DNA of 64,000 bases from Chelonoidis abingdonii (taxonomy: Eukaryota; Chordata; Testudines; Testudinidae), in the NCBI RefSeq assembly GCF_003597395.2, contig NC_133778.1:19096983-19160982 (forward strand), written 5' to 3'. The translations under genes were made by a program, and so were the position numbers. The notes beneath the pieces are model-generated. The model searched no databases. It saw only the letters and a program-made list of their open reading frames with translations, and was not told the DNA's origin. Numbering within the stretch: position 1 is the stretch's first letter; each line of letters opens with the position of its first letter. Positions 25,963 to 40,000 of the stretch are shown here, one piece after another.

Positions 25963-26132
25963 TACCTATCGCCTAGAACTGGAAGGGACCTCAAAAGGTC
26001 ATCGAGTCCAGCCGCCTGCCTTCACTAGCAGGACCAAGTACTGATTTTTGCCCCAGATCCCTAAGTGGTCCCCTCAAGGATTGAACTCACAACCCTGGGT
26101 TTAGCAGACTCAAACCACTGAGCTATCCCTCT
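25963..26132 (-). mobile_element. tRNA-headed SINE with CR1-like tail
   Basis: On the - strand a Pol III promoter is visible: A box TAGCTCAGTGG (26115-26125) and B box GGTTGTGAGTTCAATCC (26078-26094). The body ends in a CR1-type tail (AGGTCCCTTCC). This matches the turtle Pol III SINE type whose tail is shared with a CR1-like LINE. Confidence 0.85.
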
Positions 26133-27988
26133 TGCTCTTATTGACTTCAGGAGCAGCCCAGACCATAAAATAATTAATTGTAGAACCTTACTCTTCCAAA
26201 TTAAAAAAAAAAAAAAAAAAAATCTTAATAGAGCTTTTCTTTGCTTTTGGATAACAAGTGTTTTGTGGATGAAAACAACCAGGACTAAGAGGTAGGATGA
26301 ATACTCTAAAATTCTGGAATTATAAAGCATTTGATTAAAGTTAAAAATCTTATCAGATATCTTACTGTTTTTGTTTTTTTCCTTTTTTCTAAACACTATA
26401 TTCTGGTATAACCTTTCCTAGTTATGTGATAGCATCTTTATGATAAATTAAAATGAGTCTTTTACTAGCGTAATAAAAAGCGTTGTTCTTTGCCTAATTA
26501 AGTTTTCAGCTAATGTTTCAAACCCCAATTATTACTGCTCTTGTCAGCTTATTGGCTTCTCTTATTGAAAAAGATTATGTTTCTCACAAGCAAGTCTATA
26601 CCCCTCCACAGCTGTTGCCATCTCTACTATGTAGTATAGAAGTACAGTCTGAAAATGAAGGGACAAAAGTGGCTAAGTATGATTAACACAAAGTCGCCTA
26701 GGAAGGAGCCACTCCGGAGGATAAGAACAACAACAATGGCTTCACAGAAGTGAAAAATGCCAGTAACGGTGTTACTCCTAATGAAGTTCTGCACAGATTT
26801 GAAGATGGATGAATCTTTATCATTAAATAAAAGGCAACTTCATCCAAACAGTAACAGAGAAGCGGCTTAGGGATTTTATTTGTAGAATGAAATGATAAAG
26901 AGTTAATTGCTGTAGTTAGTGCTGTCTTTCCATCATTGTGCTACTTTTGCTCTGAAAGCAACCTATTTTTCAGGGGGACTGACAGAAGTATTTTTAATTT
27001 TGTGGCTTTCTGATTATGAGTTCTACAAGGTGGTTTATGTGCTTCCTAGACACTTCACGCTGTAGTAATCCAAATCTTAGAATTCTGAAATTTGAAACCT
27101 GCATGCAGAGGTTCTGCAGAAGTGGTTTCTTGTTTCAGCAGATCACTTCAACTCTATTGCAATAGTAATATTATAGGCTGATTGCTGGAGATTGAAAGTA
27201 TGTATTCATAATGTTGCAGTATACTGGTTTCTTCATGAAAAGCAATTAAGAGAGAGAATGGATTCAAATCCCTTTAATGTGCTTTAAATTGTAACAAACT
27301 TAGATTTTTAAAAGGAAGTGTATCAAAGAAGGAGGTTTAACTTCTTACATTTGGTGATCTGAACACTTTTTTTTTTTTTTTTAAATGAGGAAAAACAGTA
27401 TGGAACATGGATGAAAGGTGTAGTGTGCAAGTATTGAGCTATTGCCAAGCAGTTTAACATGTTAAAAGCTTCCTTAACAGACTGGAATAGCGTGGAATGT
27501 TATTCAGTGGAAGTGTCTGTAACAGTAAGCTATGGTATCTCTCATTGTGTTGTTAACCTTGATAAACTGAAAATCTGCTGGATGTGTTTAATTGTACTGT
27601 TGGCAAATATGGTATGAGCTGGGACTGTCATAAATCTGTGGCAAGTTAAAGCATTCAGTAATTGATGGATGCAAAAGAAAAAAGTAGAATGGAAAGGAAT
27701 GATGCAATATTGGCTGTCAAAGTGCAGAAAAAGAATTGTATTCTGTCTTCAAAGCCACATGGTCTGATCTGTGTATATCCAATAGATACAGGAAGTCTTT
27801 GCATCTTAAACATAGTAGTTTTTTCAGCATCAATGATTGTTCCTTTAATTTCCACAGTAGCGGTTGTTGTGAGTGGGGGAACTAGTATTCCTTCTCAAAT
27901 TCTACCCTATGGTAACCTCATAATTAGAAGCTTTGAAGTCCTAAAATCAGACTGACATTTGTTTAATTGGTTTGCTGTGTCCCCACAG
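26133..27988. other. Intron before the first constitutive exon seen
   Basis: AT-rich, with poly-A/T runs near 26204-26222 and 27368-27382. A 97-codon open frame at 27662-27955 has no recognised family and is not supported as a gene. No other feature is seen. Confidence 0.5.
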
Positions 27989-28066
27989 GAAGAACAGGCT
28001 GCTAAACTGAAAGCGGAGAAGATCAGGGTTGCTTTGGAAAAGATTAAAGAGGCACAAGTGAAAAAG
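27989..28066 (+). CDS. RAPH1: RAPH1 exon: charged helix before the RA domain
   Basis: 26 codons, phase 0 at both ends, acceptor CCCCACAG and donor GTAAGC. The Lys/Glu/Ala-rich peptide starts EEQAAK and ends EAQVKK. In MRL proteins this short helical segment precedes the RA domain and is part of the RA-PH structural unit. It is preceded by a very long intron that carries the candidate cassette exon. Confidence 0.96.
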
Positions 28067-31000
28067 GTAAGCTATACTTATATTATTTTACGTGATGCCT
28101 AGGTAATCCTTATTGAATCAGAAAATATGGGTTCAATTCTGCTCTTCTCTGTTAATTACCCTTAAATTATTTTAATAAAAAGACTTCTTTTTAAGTTTAG
28201 TTTTTCTTTTGAGGGACATTGCTCTGTGATCTGTAGTTAAGTTATTCAAACTTTAAGTAACTATTCTATTCCTTTTCTCATCCAGTCAGGGCTTAATGAA
28301 GAATTTACACGATATGGTGTTGCATCATGTTTTTTCTAAGTAGTAGCTTATTCTTCAGCCAGATACAGATTTAAAAGACTTTGGCAATGTGCATTCAATT
28401 ATCTTTGCCTATTCAGTAGCCTTGCATTTCAAACTGTCTTGTCCTCTTTATACACTCTCATTCAATATACTTGTATCAGACTCTCCAACTTCCAATTTGC
28501 AAGATACAAACTCTCCTTTAGTTAATAATAATAGGCAGAAGAGTAGTGATTGGAAAACACAGACAGTATTTGATGCAATGTCAAAGATAATTTGGAGGCA
28601 ACATCTTTACTTAGGGAAACTGTCAAGTAATTTAGAGCCAATATTTAGATATATTTAAGAAATAAATCTGTATCTCTTAATATTAACAAGATGATGTCCA
28701 GTGTTTTTAAATCACTGAAAAATGTTAATATTTAAACATGCCACATTTAATATTTGCAAATCAAATACTAAAACTTTGTGCTAGAGCGTGAGAATTCAGA
28801 ACAAATCAACTAACTTCTTTTAATTTTGCAAGCTGAGTGAGGTGCAAAAAAAGTAATCAATAGCATAAAAGGTGGAAACAAGATTCTAACATTCTTTGTT
28901 TTACTATGTTAGTGTAGGCAACAGATTAGATTGAGGTATAATTTTTATATGAACATTGCTCTCTTTGTAAAGTAATAGTGAGACAGCAGAGAATTAGCAG
29001 TTAAGTTTTAAAAACAGTGCTGCTTTCCCCACACACCTTTCAAGTAAAAACAATTTAAAATAGAGAACTTTTTTTGTTTGACTGCCCCACTAGTGAAAGA
29101 CTAATATTTATGCAAAATGTGGCAGAAAGTGGCAGAAGTCTTATGACTTGCAAACTTTTAAATTGAAGCTATATGCCGGTTGCATTGCCCATCATAATTG
29201 GAAAGACACTTGTGTTCCAGGTATTTATATATAGTTGTGACTTTTTAATCATACTTAAGACCTGAATTCCTTGTATGGATCTCATACTATATATTTAAAG
29301 TGCGTTGGGTTTTTTTTAACTGAATAGGGATGCTAAAATACTATGGACATACTGTACTCTGGAGATGAGTTTTCAAATATTCATGTACCAGTAATATGAT
29401 TAACTTCATGCAGTTTAAACTAGAGTAAATGGTGAATTCTCTGTGACTTGAAGTCTTTAAATCATGATTTGAGGACCTCACTAACTTAGCCAGAGGTTAT
29501 GGGTCTATTACAAGAGTGTCCTGCAATGTGCAAGAGGTCAGACTTGATGGTCATAATGGTCCTGTCTGACCTTAAAGTCTGAGTTTGTGCTTTATTTGTT
29601 GGTTTTGACAAAATTAGTTAGGAAAATCTGGAGGCTAAAGAAATGAAAAATACAAATTTATGAGCAATAACAACAATACACAAAACTCCCCTTTTATATC
29701 ATTTTCAATTAATAACAACATGTTAGCCTTGCATTCTTTTATTTTTTCATAAGAATGAAAACAGTAATTAATAAAAATTAATTGTCCGGTAGATCAATGG
29801 AAATAAATTATCCTTGTATCAATTTTTAAAAGAGCAATGCGTAAAATTTATATAAGGCATTTGTGCTTGCATCTAGTTGCTTGAGACAAGCTTGTGTGAA
29901 GACAAGTTTCTTTTTTTGGCAATATGTTGTTTTTTTAAAGCATAACTAAAATAAAACTACATATTGTAGATTTTGTTCCTTTTACAAAAGGAACATGACC
30001 TTTTGATAAGTGGGCTTTGAAATGAACATCTAGTTATTAAATATGGCTCTTTGCATCTTTAAGGGAGAAGGAATTGATTTTGATATAAACTCTATATGAG
30101 CTAAACTTTATTTTTATAATCTAGGTTCGATAAGAAATATGATTGGGAAATTAATCCCTGTTTTTCTTCCTCTTCTGGTCACAGCTGGTAATCAGAGTTC
30201 ACATGTCTGATGATAGCTCCAAAACTATGATGGTGGATGAGAGACAGACAGTAAGGCAAGTGCTGGACAATCTGATGGACAAATCCCACTGTGGCTATAG
30301 TTTAGACTGGTCACTGGTAGAAACCATATCTGAATTACAAATGGGTAAGTAAACGTTGTTAATTTTGATTCCTACATTTATCTTAGTATTATCAGTTAAC
30401 TTAGCATTTGTCCATATGGACTTCATGCTAATTTAAACATTATTGATCTATAAAACTATTAGTGTTCATCAACCTTTGTTGGAATACATTTTCATCATTT
30501 TGATTGCTTGTTGGTTATGTTTGGAGTTCTGCAACCATTTCTGACTTTAATACTTGTACCTGTATTCACTTAAAATCTGTGTCTCTATAGTTAAATGAAC
30601 TTTTTATTTTTAATTAAAACTAATCCAGTGTTTTGTGTTCAAACTGAATTGTTTGGTAACTCCAATTAAAGTAGCAAACTGTTGTATGTTGACCTCTTAC
30701 TAGGACAACAGGCCTCTAATAGCTGAACTGCCTAGGAGAGGGTTGAACAGTGTAGAACACATGTTTGGGGGCGGGAGGGGGTGGAATTTGGGACTGGGTG
30801 TGTGTTGGGGTCACCTTAAAGGTAGTAACCAAGGCTGCTGGAAGCCAGAGGGTGGCTGGTATGTTGCTGACAGGCTGATGGGGTCAGAGTTGCTGAACCA
30901 GGGGTGTAGATATATAAGGCCACTTGGAGTAATCTGCATGCTGTTTGTGAGCAGCCCAGATTTGGAGCTACAAGAGCAAGGCATTGTGAGGCACGTAAGA

Positions 31001-34000
31001 TTGCATGGCAGGTGGTGACACAACCCCTCTGGGGGAAATTCACAAGACATCTCACACATTCCTGGATATTTTGCAGAATGTGGGCTCTGGTAGAGTGGCG
31101 CTCCTCATTAATGAGGCCATCCTAGAGCCTTCCAAAGTCACGTGTCCTACTCCAGCAACATGTGCACCTACTCTTAAGAGGGCAGAAAAGAAGTTCTGTG
31201 TCCCAGCCAAGGGGACAGAGTTTTTGTTCTCTCATCCTGCCCCAAACTCTTTGGTGGTTCAAGTGGCCATTGAAAGGAAAAGAAAACACCACACAAAGCC
31301 CACTCCTTCAGATAAAGAGGCCAAATGTGTGGACTTACTCATAACAAATATTTTCATCCATCAGTCTGCAATTACCTGGCTTTGTCGTCAAAGTATGATT
31401 GTATCAATGCCTCTAAAATTTTGGAATTCAGAGACAAGCTCCCTCAGTAGGATAGCAGTCAATTTCAAGTGCTTATCGAGGAGTGTAGATTGGTGGCTAG
31501 AACATTGCTACAGGCTGCAGTTGATGCAGGCTCAGGGTAATGGCAACTATTGTGATGTGTCAGGAATCCTGACTTGCCCCAGTGAAGTTCAATCCAATGT
31601 GAAGGACTTGCCCTTTGACAGAAATAACTTATTTAGCTGAAAGACTGAGCCCTGGGCTACACTACGAATTTAGGTCTAATTTAGCAGTGTTAGATCGATT
31701 TAACCCTGCACCTGTCCACACGACAAAGCCATTTTTGTCGACTTAAAGGGCTCTTAAAATCGTTTTCTGTACTCCTCCCTAATGAGGGGATTAGTTCTGA
31801 AATTGACATCGCTGGGTCGAATTTGGGGTAGTGTGAATGCAATTCGCCAGTACTGACCTCGAGGACCTATCCCAGAGTGCTCCATTGTGACCGCTCTGGG
31901 ACAGCACTTTGAACTCAGATGCACTAGCCAGGTACACAGGAAAAGCCCTGGGAACTTTTGAATTTCATTTCCTGTTTGGCCAGCGTGGCAAACTCAGCAG
32001 CATAGGTGACCATGCAGTCCCCCCCGAATGTTTCTATACCCCCTCTATCATCTCCGTCCCTGAGGTTATCGCAGATTAGAAGTTGAAAAAAATGCACTCA
32101 TAATGACATGTTTTCCAAGCTCATGCAGTCCTCCCGCATTGATTGGGCACAGTATAATGCATGGAGGCATTCAGTGCCAGAGGCCAGGAAAGAATTGCTG
32201 TGTTTGCTTAACGGCAAAAGTATCATGCCTCGCTAGCAATCCTGCCCAAGCCAAGTCACTGTGTCACATGCACTCCACGCTGTGTCAACCTTGGGTGGGG
32301 GCATGACCTCTTTGTGAACAGGAAGGCCATAGATATAGCCATTGCATTAGGTAGCTTCTGTACAGGGCCAGCTCCAGGCACCAATGCAGCAAGCAAGTGC
32401 TTGGGGCGGCCGACAGAAAGGGGCAGCACATCCGGGTCTTCGGCGGCAATTCAGCGGCGGGTCACTTGGTCCCTCTCAGAGGGAAGGACCTGGCGCCAAA
32501 GTGCCGCCGATCACGGCTTTTTTGTTTGTTTTTTTTTTGTTTTTCAACGCTTGGGGCAGCAAAATTGCTGAAGTCAGCCCTGCTTCTGTACCTAGAGAAA
32601 ACATTCCTGTGCATTCAGCAAAGTCTGTGGCAAAAAAAGAGAAGCCCTGTAGTGTAGTAGTTATCACGTTCACCTAACATATGAAACATCCCCGGTTTGA
32701 AACTGGGCGGAAACAGGTGACTATTCCTTTTTCTGATCCTCTCCTGCATTTTTAGTCTTAGAACAGACCGTGTTCAGGCTGTGAAATTTTACTTTGAATT
32801 ATATCAATTATGAGTTAAATAATATGGAAGCTCTCTCTAAGTTATAGTCCCGGGTTCCTTACCCTTTCAGCTGCTCTGATAAATTAACATTTTTGTTAGG
32901 GATGGGAAATTTTTCATGAAGCTTTTATAGGGACTAAATGCTATCTAGGACTCTGAAATAATCTTAATGTGGCCCACAGAGTGCAATCCTTTCTTCTGGA
33001 TTTGTCATTCCACAAGTTGAACTGCTCCTTACTACTGTCCAGGCTTCATGAGCCATGGGAGCAAGGGGAAGGCTGGGGTAGATGCAACGACATCGTGCTG
33101 CTGGCTGGGAGAGCAGCCTGAGGCAGAAACCTCCAGCTCACATAATATTCCAGGCAGGACTGAATCTCCATGAGGCGAAACTTAAAGAAGAGAATGACGT
33201 GGAGTCACTCCTGTTCGGTGCTCTAAGAGGAGGATAGCCATGTCTGTCCAGGTACCCCTGATCAAGCTCACCCAGGTCTGCCAGCTGAGCGGGACCCTGG
33301 CTGGCAGGAACTGGCAGACAGAGCTCCAGACTGGCAGCGGGCCCGCTGCCGATCTGGGGCTCCATCCGCTGGCCTCGCTCAGCCTGCTGCCTGCCTGGGG
33401 TTCCAATCGTCCAGGCAGGCAGTGGGCTGAGCAGGTCTGGTGAACGGGACCCAGAAAAAAGACGTGAAACAATTGCCATTGCTTTCACAGAAGGAGAGAG
33501 GGAGAGGGGCCTGATGACTTGTACCCAAAACAACTTGTGACAAAGTTTTTGCCCCATTAGGCATTGGGAGCTTAACCCAGAATTCCAATGGGCAGCAGAG
33601 ACTGCAGGAACTGTGGGATAGGTACCCATAGTGCACCACTCTGTAAGTCAATGCTAGCCGCAGTAGTGAGGACGCACTCCGCCGACTTAATGCGCTTAGT
33701 GTGGACATATGCAATAGATCGTATAAAATTGAATTCCAAAAAATCGACTTCTATAAAATCAACCTAATTTTGTAGTATAGACATACCCTGAGTCATTATG
33801 TTCATTGAAAGGCTTAAGGGCAACCCTCTGCTCCCTTAATATATATACACCAGGACCAAAGATGAAATATCATAATCAGTCTTACAAATTTAGACCAGTA
33901 CTGCAGCCCTTCTACCATCAAAGGTATATGAACCGCAGCAGAAGCGGAAGAGGATTAAACACAATGCTTCTCCTTCCTCCTCCTTGCAGCCACAACTGCT

Positions 34001-37000
34001 GTCAAAAGTATTTTTGATGGGACCTCTGAGGGTTGCAAACCAACTGAGATGCCATCTCTTTCTGCCCCCAACATGCAGTTTTGGTGGTGGCCTAGCTCAG
34101 TTTTCCCATACCTGGTGGGTAACAGACAAATAGTTTCTCAACATCATCTATTCAGGCTATATTGTAGAGTTCTCTCTTCCCCTCCAAAACCACCTTACCC
34201 ATCTCTTTTTAGGGACCACTCGCACGAGAGGATACTCATTCACGAGGAAAGCTTAGGAGGGATTTTATTCCAAATATTTCCTCATCCCAAAGAAAAGGGA
34301 GGATAGAGACCTCCGCAAATCAATGTCTTTATCCACAGATTTAGAGTCAGGATAGTCATCTTAGCATCAATAATCCCATTCCCAGAGATGGCAGGTTCAC
34401 GGTTCTTGACATGAAGGGTGACTGTTTTCATATAGACGTCCACCTCTCTCACAGGAGATTTCTGCGGTTTACTATAGGTTCAAACGGTTATCAAGACACG
34501 GTGCTCCCATTAAGAATAGCAACATTTATGAAGGTACTTTCATTTGTGGCAATAAGCTTCTGTTGCCACAGCTCAACAGTCTTTCCTTACCTAGATGTCT
34601 GCTGACAGGGAGATCTCGTTAGGTGATACCTCATCACCTCTAGCATCACTGGGAATCTGTGTGAATGCAGAAAAGTCCATTTTAGTTCTCACAGACCATA
34701 GAATTTATTGGAGTGACTCTGGATTCTGAGCCAGAGCTTATCTCCCTCCGTATAGATTCCAATCCATGAACAATTTAATTAATCATCTCAGAGCCTGCAG
34801 ATGTTGTTGTTTTGTTCAAACCTTATTCTCCTTGGTCAAATGGAATCCTGTACCTACGTGACACCTTCTGTGAGACTTCGACTTTATTGTCTACAAGCCT
34901 GGCTTCAGACGGTATATGTGGCAAGCAGACACAATATGGACAAATTAATCGTGCTCTTTGCCTCTCTCCCTTCCTCTCTCCCCCGCCCCGCTTCAGAGTG
35001 TGGGACTCGTTAGCTTGGTGGCAGAGCAGGAGTGTGGGGGGGAGAGGGAGCTCCCTTCACTCTGTGCCCACCTGAGAAGATAGGTGCCTCTCTTAGGATG
35101 AGACACCCATCTGGACAACCACACAGCACAAGAAACATGGACTCCTTGTGAATCCAGGAACGCACAAGCACATAAACCTCCTGGACCTGAGAGCTCTCCG
35201 AGTAGCATGCAAACAATTCTTACTGATCATAGAATTCCTGCATATTTAGGGAATGTCAGACAACGTAAGTGTTCTATGTCAGCAAGCAAGGGCGAGCAAA
35301 TTCTTATTCCCTTTGCATGGAGGCAAAACTGTAAAACTGGTGTATTCATCACCATATTATCCTAACAGCAGTACACCTCCTAGGGATACTAGCATACAGC
35401 TTCGGCAGACCATTCTCGATCAACTGTGATTGGGAGCTATAAGATTCCATGGTGAAGAGCATATTCAGACAACAGGGATTCCCATCTTGGAGCCTGTTTG
35501 CATTTCCTGTTTTCTTGGAACACACTATATACTGCTCCCAAGACTGCACAGTTAGGACTCCGGGAGAGAGACCCCTCTAATACTGTGGGCAGGACACTTA
35601 AGGTACATATTCCCCTCCCCCCAATTCCTCTTTTATCTTAATTTCTCAAGAAGATTCATCAGAATGGGGCAGTGATCATCCTTATTTTTCATAAGTGACC
35701 CAGACAGTTTGGGTTCCATGGTCTTTTCTAGCAGTCAGCCCGCCCACCCATCAGTGTTTAATCTTTCACAGACTTCTTGACACAGGACGGGGCAAGATCA
35801 GACCTCCCAGTCTGGACTCCCTCCACCCCACGGCTTTGTATTTGAATGGCTATTGAATCTAGAGCAGACATTTTCAGTATTCGAGGAAGCCATCCTTAAC
35901 ATCAGCAGAAGGGAATCTATCAGAAAGTGTTACTCCGCTAAGTGGAAGAGATTTTCTGTTTGGACTCAGCATCACCAGATGTTCCCAGAAGAATTAAAAT
36001 TCCTGCAATTTTTTGGGACTATCTGCTCACCTTAAAAACCTCAGGTCTTTCACTTAGTTCCCAACAAAGCACACTTGGCAATACCTTCCAATGACAACCA
36101 CTCCATTTTCACCTAGGGTGACCAGACAGCAAGTGTGAAAAATCGGGACAGGGGATGAGGGGTAAATAGATGCCTATATAAGACACAGCCCCAAATATCA
36201 GGACTGTCCTTATAAAATCGGGACATCTGGTCACCCTATTTTCACCCATCTAGTGATGATTTTTTTCTATGGAGGGTCTAGTCAGAGCCTTCCCCACAAT
36301 AACTAAAATCTGCTTCAATGTGGGCCCCTAACTTGGTCTTCTCGTCATTAACAGAGTCACCATTTAAACCATTAACAACTTGCTTGCTGTCCCATTTATC
36401 TATGGAGGTCAACTTTCTAGTGGCTATCGCTTTGTCTAGAACAGCAGAACAACTAGGGGCCCTTATGGCTGATCCACCATAGACAGTGTTCCATAAGGAT
36501 AATGTTTCCCTGGGACTACACCCAAAATTCATCCCCAGTGTAATCTCAGGCTTTCATCTAAACCAAACGATACATTTACCTGTTTTTTTTCCCCTGAAGC
36601 CACATGCCACCAATGACTGGAGAGGAGATTCCATTCCCTTGATGTAAGCTGTGCCTTGGTTTCTACCTACAGAGAAGAAAATCAATTACAAAATTTCCTG
36701 GACTGTTTGTTTTATTAGCAGAACAAATCAAGGGACAACCGATCTCTTCTCAGAGACTTTCTAAGTGGATTTCTGGCTCTATCCTGCTCTGTTACAGTTA
36801 GCTGATATCTTCTTCCACATGGTAGGAGGGCCCACTCTACCAGAGCCCAGGCAGTTTCGATAGCCTCACTTCATGACTTGTTGACATCTGTAAAGCAGCA
36901 ATGTGGAGCTCTGTCCATACCTTCATAAAGCATTATCCCTTGAGCTAACCTCCATAGCTGCACTTTAACTTTGCAACTTTAACTTTGGCCTTTCTTGAGC

Positions 37001-40000
37001 CTTGACTGGGTAACTTTGCAATCTCAACAGCTTCATATTCTAGGTTGTTAAATATAATTTCTTATGGGGGTGTTAAAAGAAGAAAAAAATAATACACACA
37101 AATCTGTTTGCTTAGACAATTTAGCAGTTCACAACCAGAATTCTAAAAAAGAAACCTGCATGCCACTGTGCACAAAGTTGTCAGTGGCTCACAGTGCCTA
37201 CTGATTTACCTAGAAATCTTTTTGTGAAGGAGGGGAAGGCTCTTGTCAGTGAATTCATACTTAATTGTGTAGTGAAGAAGACAAGGGATCTGCAGGGCCT
37301 TTTTCACAGAGCCTGTAGTAACAGCAGGGTGAACTAACTGGTATAAATTGCTTTTGCCTTATTAATTGTTCATGAACTGAATGTGCAATGAAGTTTAATA
37401 AGCTCTTTCAGCTACTAGACTCCACAGAAGAGCAATTGTTCTCCTGTAAAGTTCCTGAGAGTCCTTATTTCATTTTCATCAAATGAGATAGGGCTTGCTA
37501 AATTTTCCTGTGATCCTAAATTAGCTATGTACATTTATATAACCATCTTTCAGTTAGAACATCAAGAGTGTTCTTTCATTTTATTTTTACATAATTCTTG
37601 TTTAAAAGAAGTTCCCTGGGTATGTAAAAAACTATAAATTTCAAATGAGATGATAAATAGCTGAAAATAGAATAGTCAGGTCTTCACTGTACTGTGTTTA
37701 TTTTGTAAGTATACAAACATCTAACCCAGGGGTTGGCAACTTGCGGCTCTTTGACTGCCCCCTAGCGGGCAGCTGTTTTTTTTTTTTTAAATGAATTTAC
37801 TTATTCACTTCTTTACACTCTAAAACAGTGGTCACCAGCCCGTCAATCACGATAGACTGCTCGATCCTGGAGCCTCTGCCAGTCAATCGCGATCTACGGG
37901 CCTCTAAAAGTCAAGCACCGCAGCAGGGCTCAGGCAGGCTGCCTGCATGCCATGGCCCCACGCTACTTCTGGAAGCAGCCAACTGCTGGCACATCTCTGC
38001 AAGTCCCTCGTGGGGGGGAGGCGGCTCCGTGTGCTGCCCCGCATCCTCCCCCAGCATCATCCTCTCAGCTCCCATTGGCTCGTTCCCAGCCTTTTCTTCC
38101 ATTTTTAACAAACTGTTAACTATATATCTATGTTTTTCCTCACGTCTTGTCCACCTGCTGGATCCTTTTTTGAGGTCATGTTACAAAATGTGAGTAGAAT
38201 TTTTTTTTTTTTTACTTGTTTGCTCTTTCTTGTTTATGCAGAAAGAATCTTCGAGGACCATGAAAATTTAGTTGAAAATCTTCTAAACTGGACCAGAGAC
38301 AGTCAAAACAAACTTATATTTGTGGAACGTATAGAAAAATATGCACTTTTCAAAAATCCCCAGGTAAGTCTGAAGCTGATTTTTTTCACTTAATTTTAAG
38401 CTTATAAATGTCTCTTGGTAGCACCTTTGTCAACATTTTATATTGATATTTGTATCTGTGCAAACACACACACAGTAGCTTTGCATTTTAACTGTTAAAA
38501 AAAAGCGCAAGATCAGCCCCCTAAATGAAAATCTTGATGATCTAACCAATCCATTTTCAAAGTATGTGAATAGTTTAGTTGAATTAATAGCAGTCCACGT
38601 AACCAGTTTGCATGGAGTACTCACCAATACTTAGTGCTATTCACATCTAGACAGTCCGGAGGAAAGGGTTTGAGCTTGTGTTGTGACATGTCACTTTGAG
38701 GAAACTGGCAGTGCCCCCCACACCATCTCACGAGGATAGGGTGAGGGGAATTGGATTGATTCTGTGGGATAGACAGCTGCCTACAAGGGAGGGGCAGAGA
38801 GATAAGCAGCACGCATGCCTGAGGAAGCCAGGGTCTGTCTTCATTCAGCTGTTTCCTGATCAACCAACTAACAACAAAAAGGTCACTGTTCTTTTTCAAT
38901 AATTAATTACAGGGGGAATGGTAATTAGGGTTTCTTGATTATAAGCATAAATGCAAAAAATATGATGTAATGCTAGAGGCCTACAACACTGAGGGGACAG
39001 AGGTGAAAATAAAAACAGGAATCGAAACAAAGGGACCACTTGAAAAATAAGGAATTAATAAAGGCATGTTTAACATCACCTTGATCACTTGCTTGCTTAA
39101 TCTCTAGTCTGTATATTGGGTGTATGGGTAGGGTGACCAGATGTCCCATTTTTAAAGGGAGAGTCCCGGTTTTTGGGACTTTTTCTTATATGGGTGCCTA
39201 TTACCTCCCACCCCCTGACCTGTTGCTATCTGGTAACCCTATGCATGGATCATGTTCTTTAGTCTGTGAGGTACCTAATACACTAGGCTCATGGGCTTAA
39301 CTTTCCAAAAGCGAGTAGTGATATCGGGTGCCCCAACTTGAGATACCTTGTAAGGAGCCCATATTTTCAGTGAGAACTGAACGTCAGGCCTCTTTCTGTG
39401 ATCTCCGGCTGAAGCACCCAAAATCTTAGTCACTTTTGAAAGCGTATTCCTCAATACATGTGTGACATCAATACATTTCACTGGTTATTAGTAATAAGAA
39501 TGGGCCTTCTGTAGATGGAAGTCAGCATGAATGTGTTACTCAGTTAAAAACCTTGGTCTGACATAATACCATGAATATTGTTTTGCTTCCAGAGAGAGCA
39601 GGTGAATATAAAGGGGTCTGGAAGATGCTCCCTGTCACTGTACCAACCCCTTCCAGGTTAGGTGGGGAAGAGTGCAGAATCACCTTACTAGAGCAAAGGA
39701 TTATATCATACTGATAATACATACACAGTATGGATAAACAATTGCTATATTGCTTCTTTTTTTCAGAATTTTTTGTTTATCATGAATTTTTTTCATAGAA
39801 AGTATTATTTTTATTATGAAAAACTATAGAGATGGAGTGCAAAAGAATAGAACAGTCCCATGTCCGCGCCTTCCAAAATACTGAATGATGGGATAGAGTA
39901 GTCTACTAAAGGCCCAATTGTTTTCCATCTAATTTTTATTCTGGGTTTTTAATTTTGTTAATCTGTTTATGTTACACAATCAGTGATTGGCTTTATGGCT

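Larger units (their letters stand above)
31649..33788. mobile_element. PIF/Harbinger-like element, about 2.1 kb, inserted in DIRS
   Basis: Left end GCCCTGGGCTACACTACGAA and right end TTGTAGTATAGACATACCC are imperfect inverted repeats with TGA on both outer sides (31646-31648, 33789-33791). The termini resemble the MITEs at 11281 and 14844. The interior includes degenerate coding-like stretches on the - strand (about 33138-33714) but no intact transposase or Myb/SANT gene. It contains a nested hAT MITE and a tRNA-Val relic. Confidence 0.75.

Noticed and set aside
26061..26396. 111-codon - strand open frame containing GIAQWFESAKPRVV
   Set aside because: The C-terminal part is translation of the tRNA-like head of a SINE, and the same GIAQW peptide appears from the other SINE copy at 45483-45665.
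27662..27955. 97-codon + strand open frame just before the exon at 27989
   Set aside because: No recognised domain and it does not reach or splice to the exon; the length is within what chance allows in this much intron.
31005..31640. 211-codon + strand open frame as a novel host gene
   Set aside because: Peptides such as [19 protein letters not shown] resemble DIRS ORF1, and the frame continues after the 2.1-kb insertion; it is a transposon remnant.
33138..33714. 163- and 111-codon - strand open frames
   Set aside because: They sit inside the Harbinger-like element, overlap in different frames, and no transposase or Myb/SANT domain could be made out.
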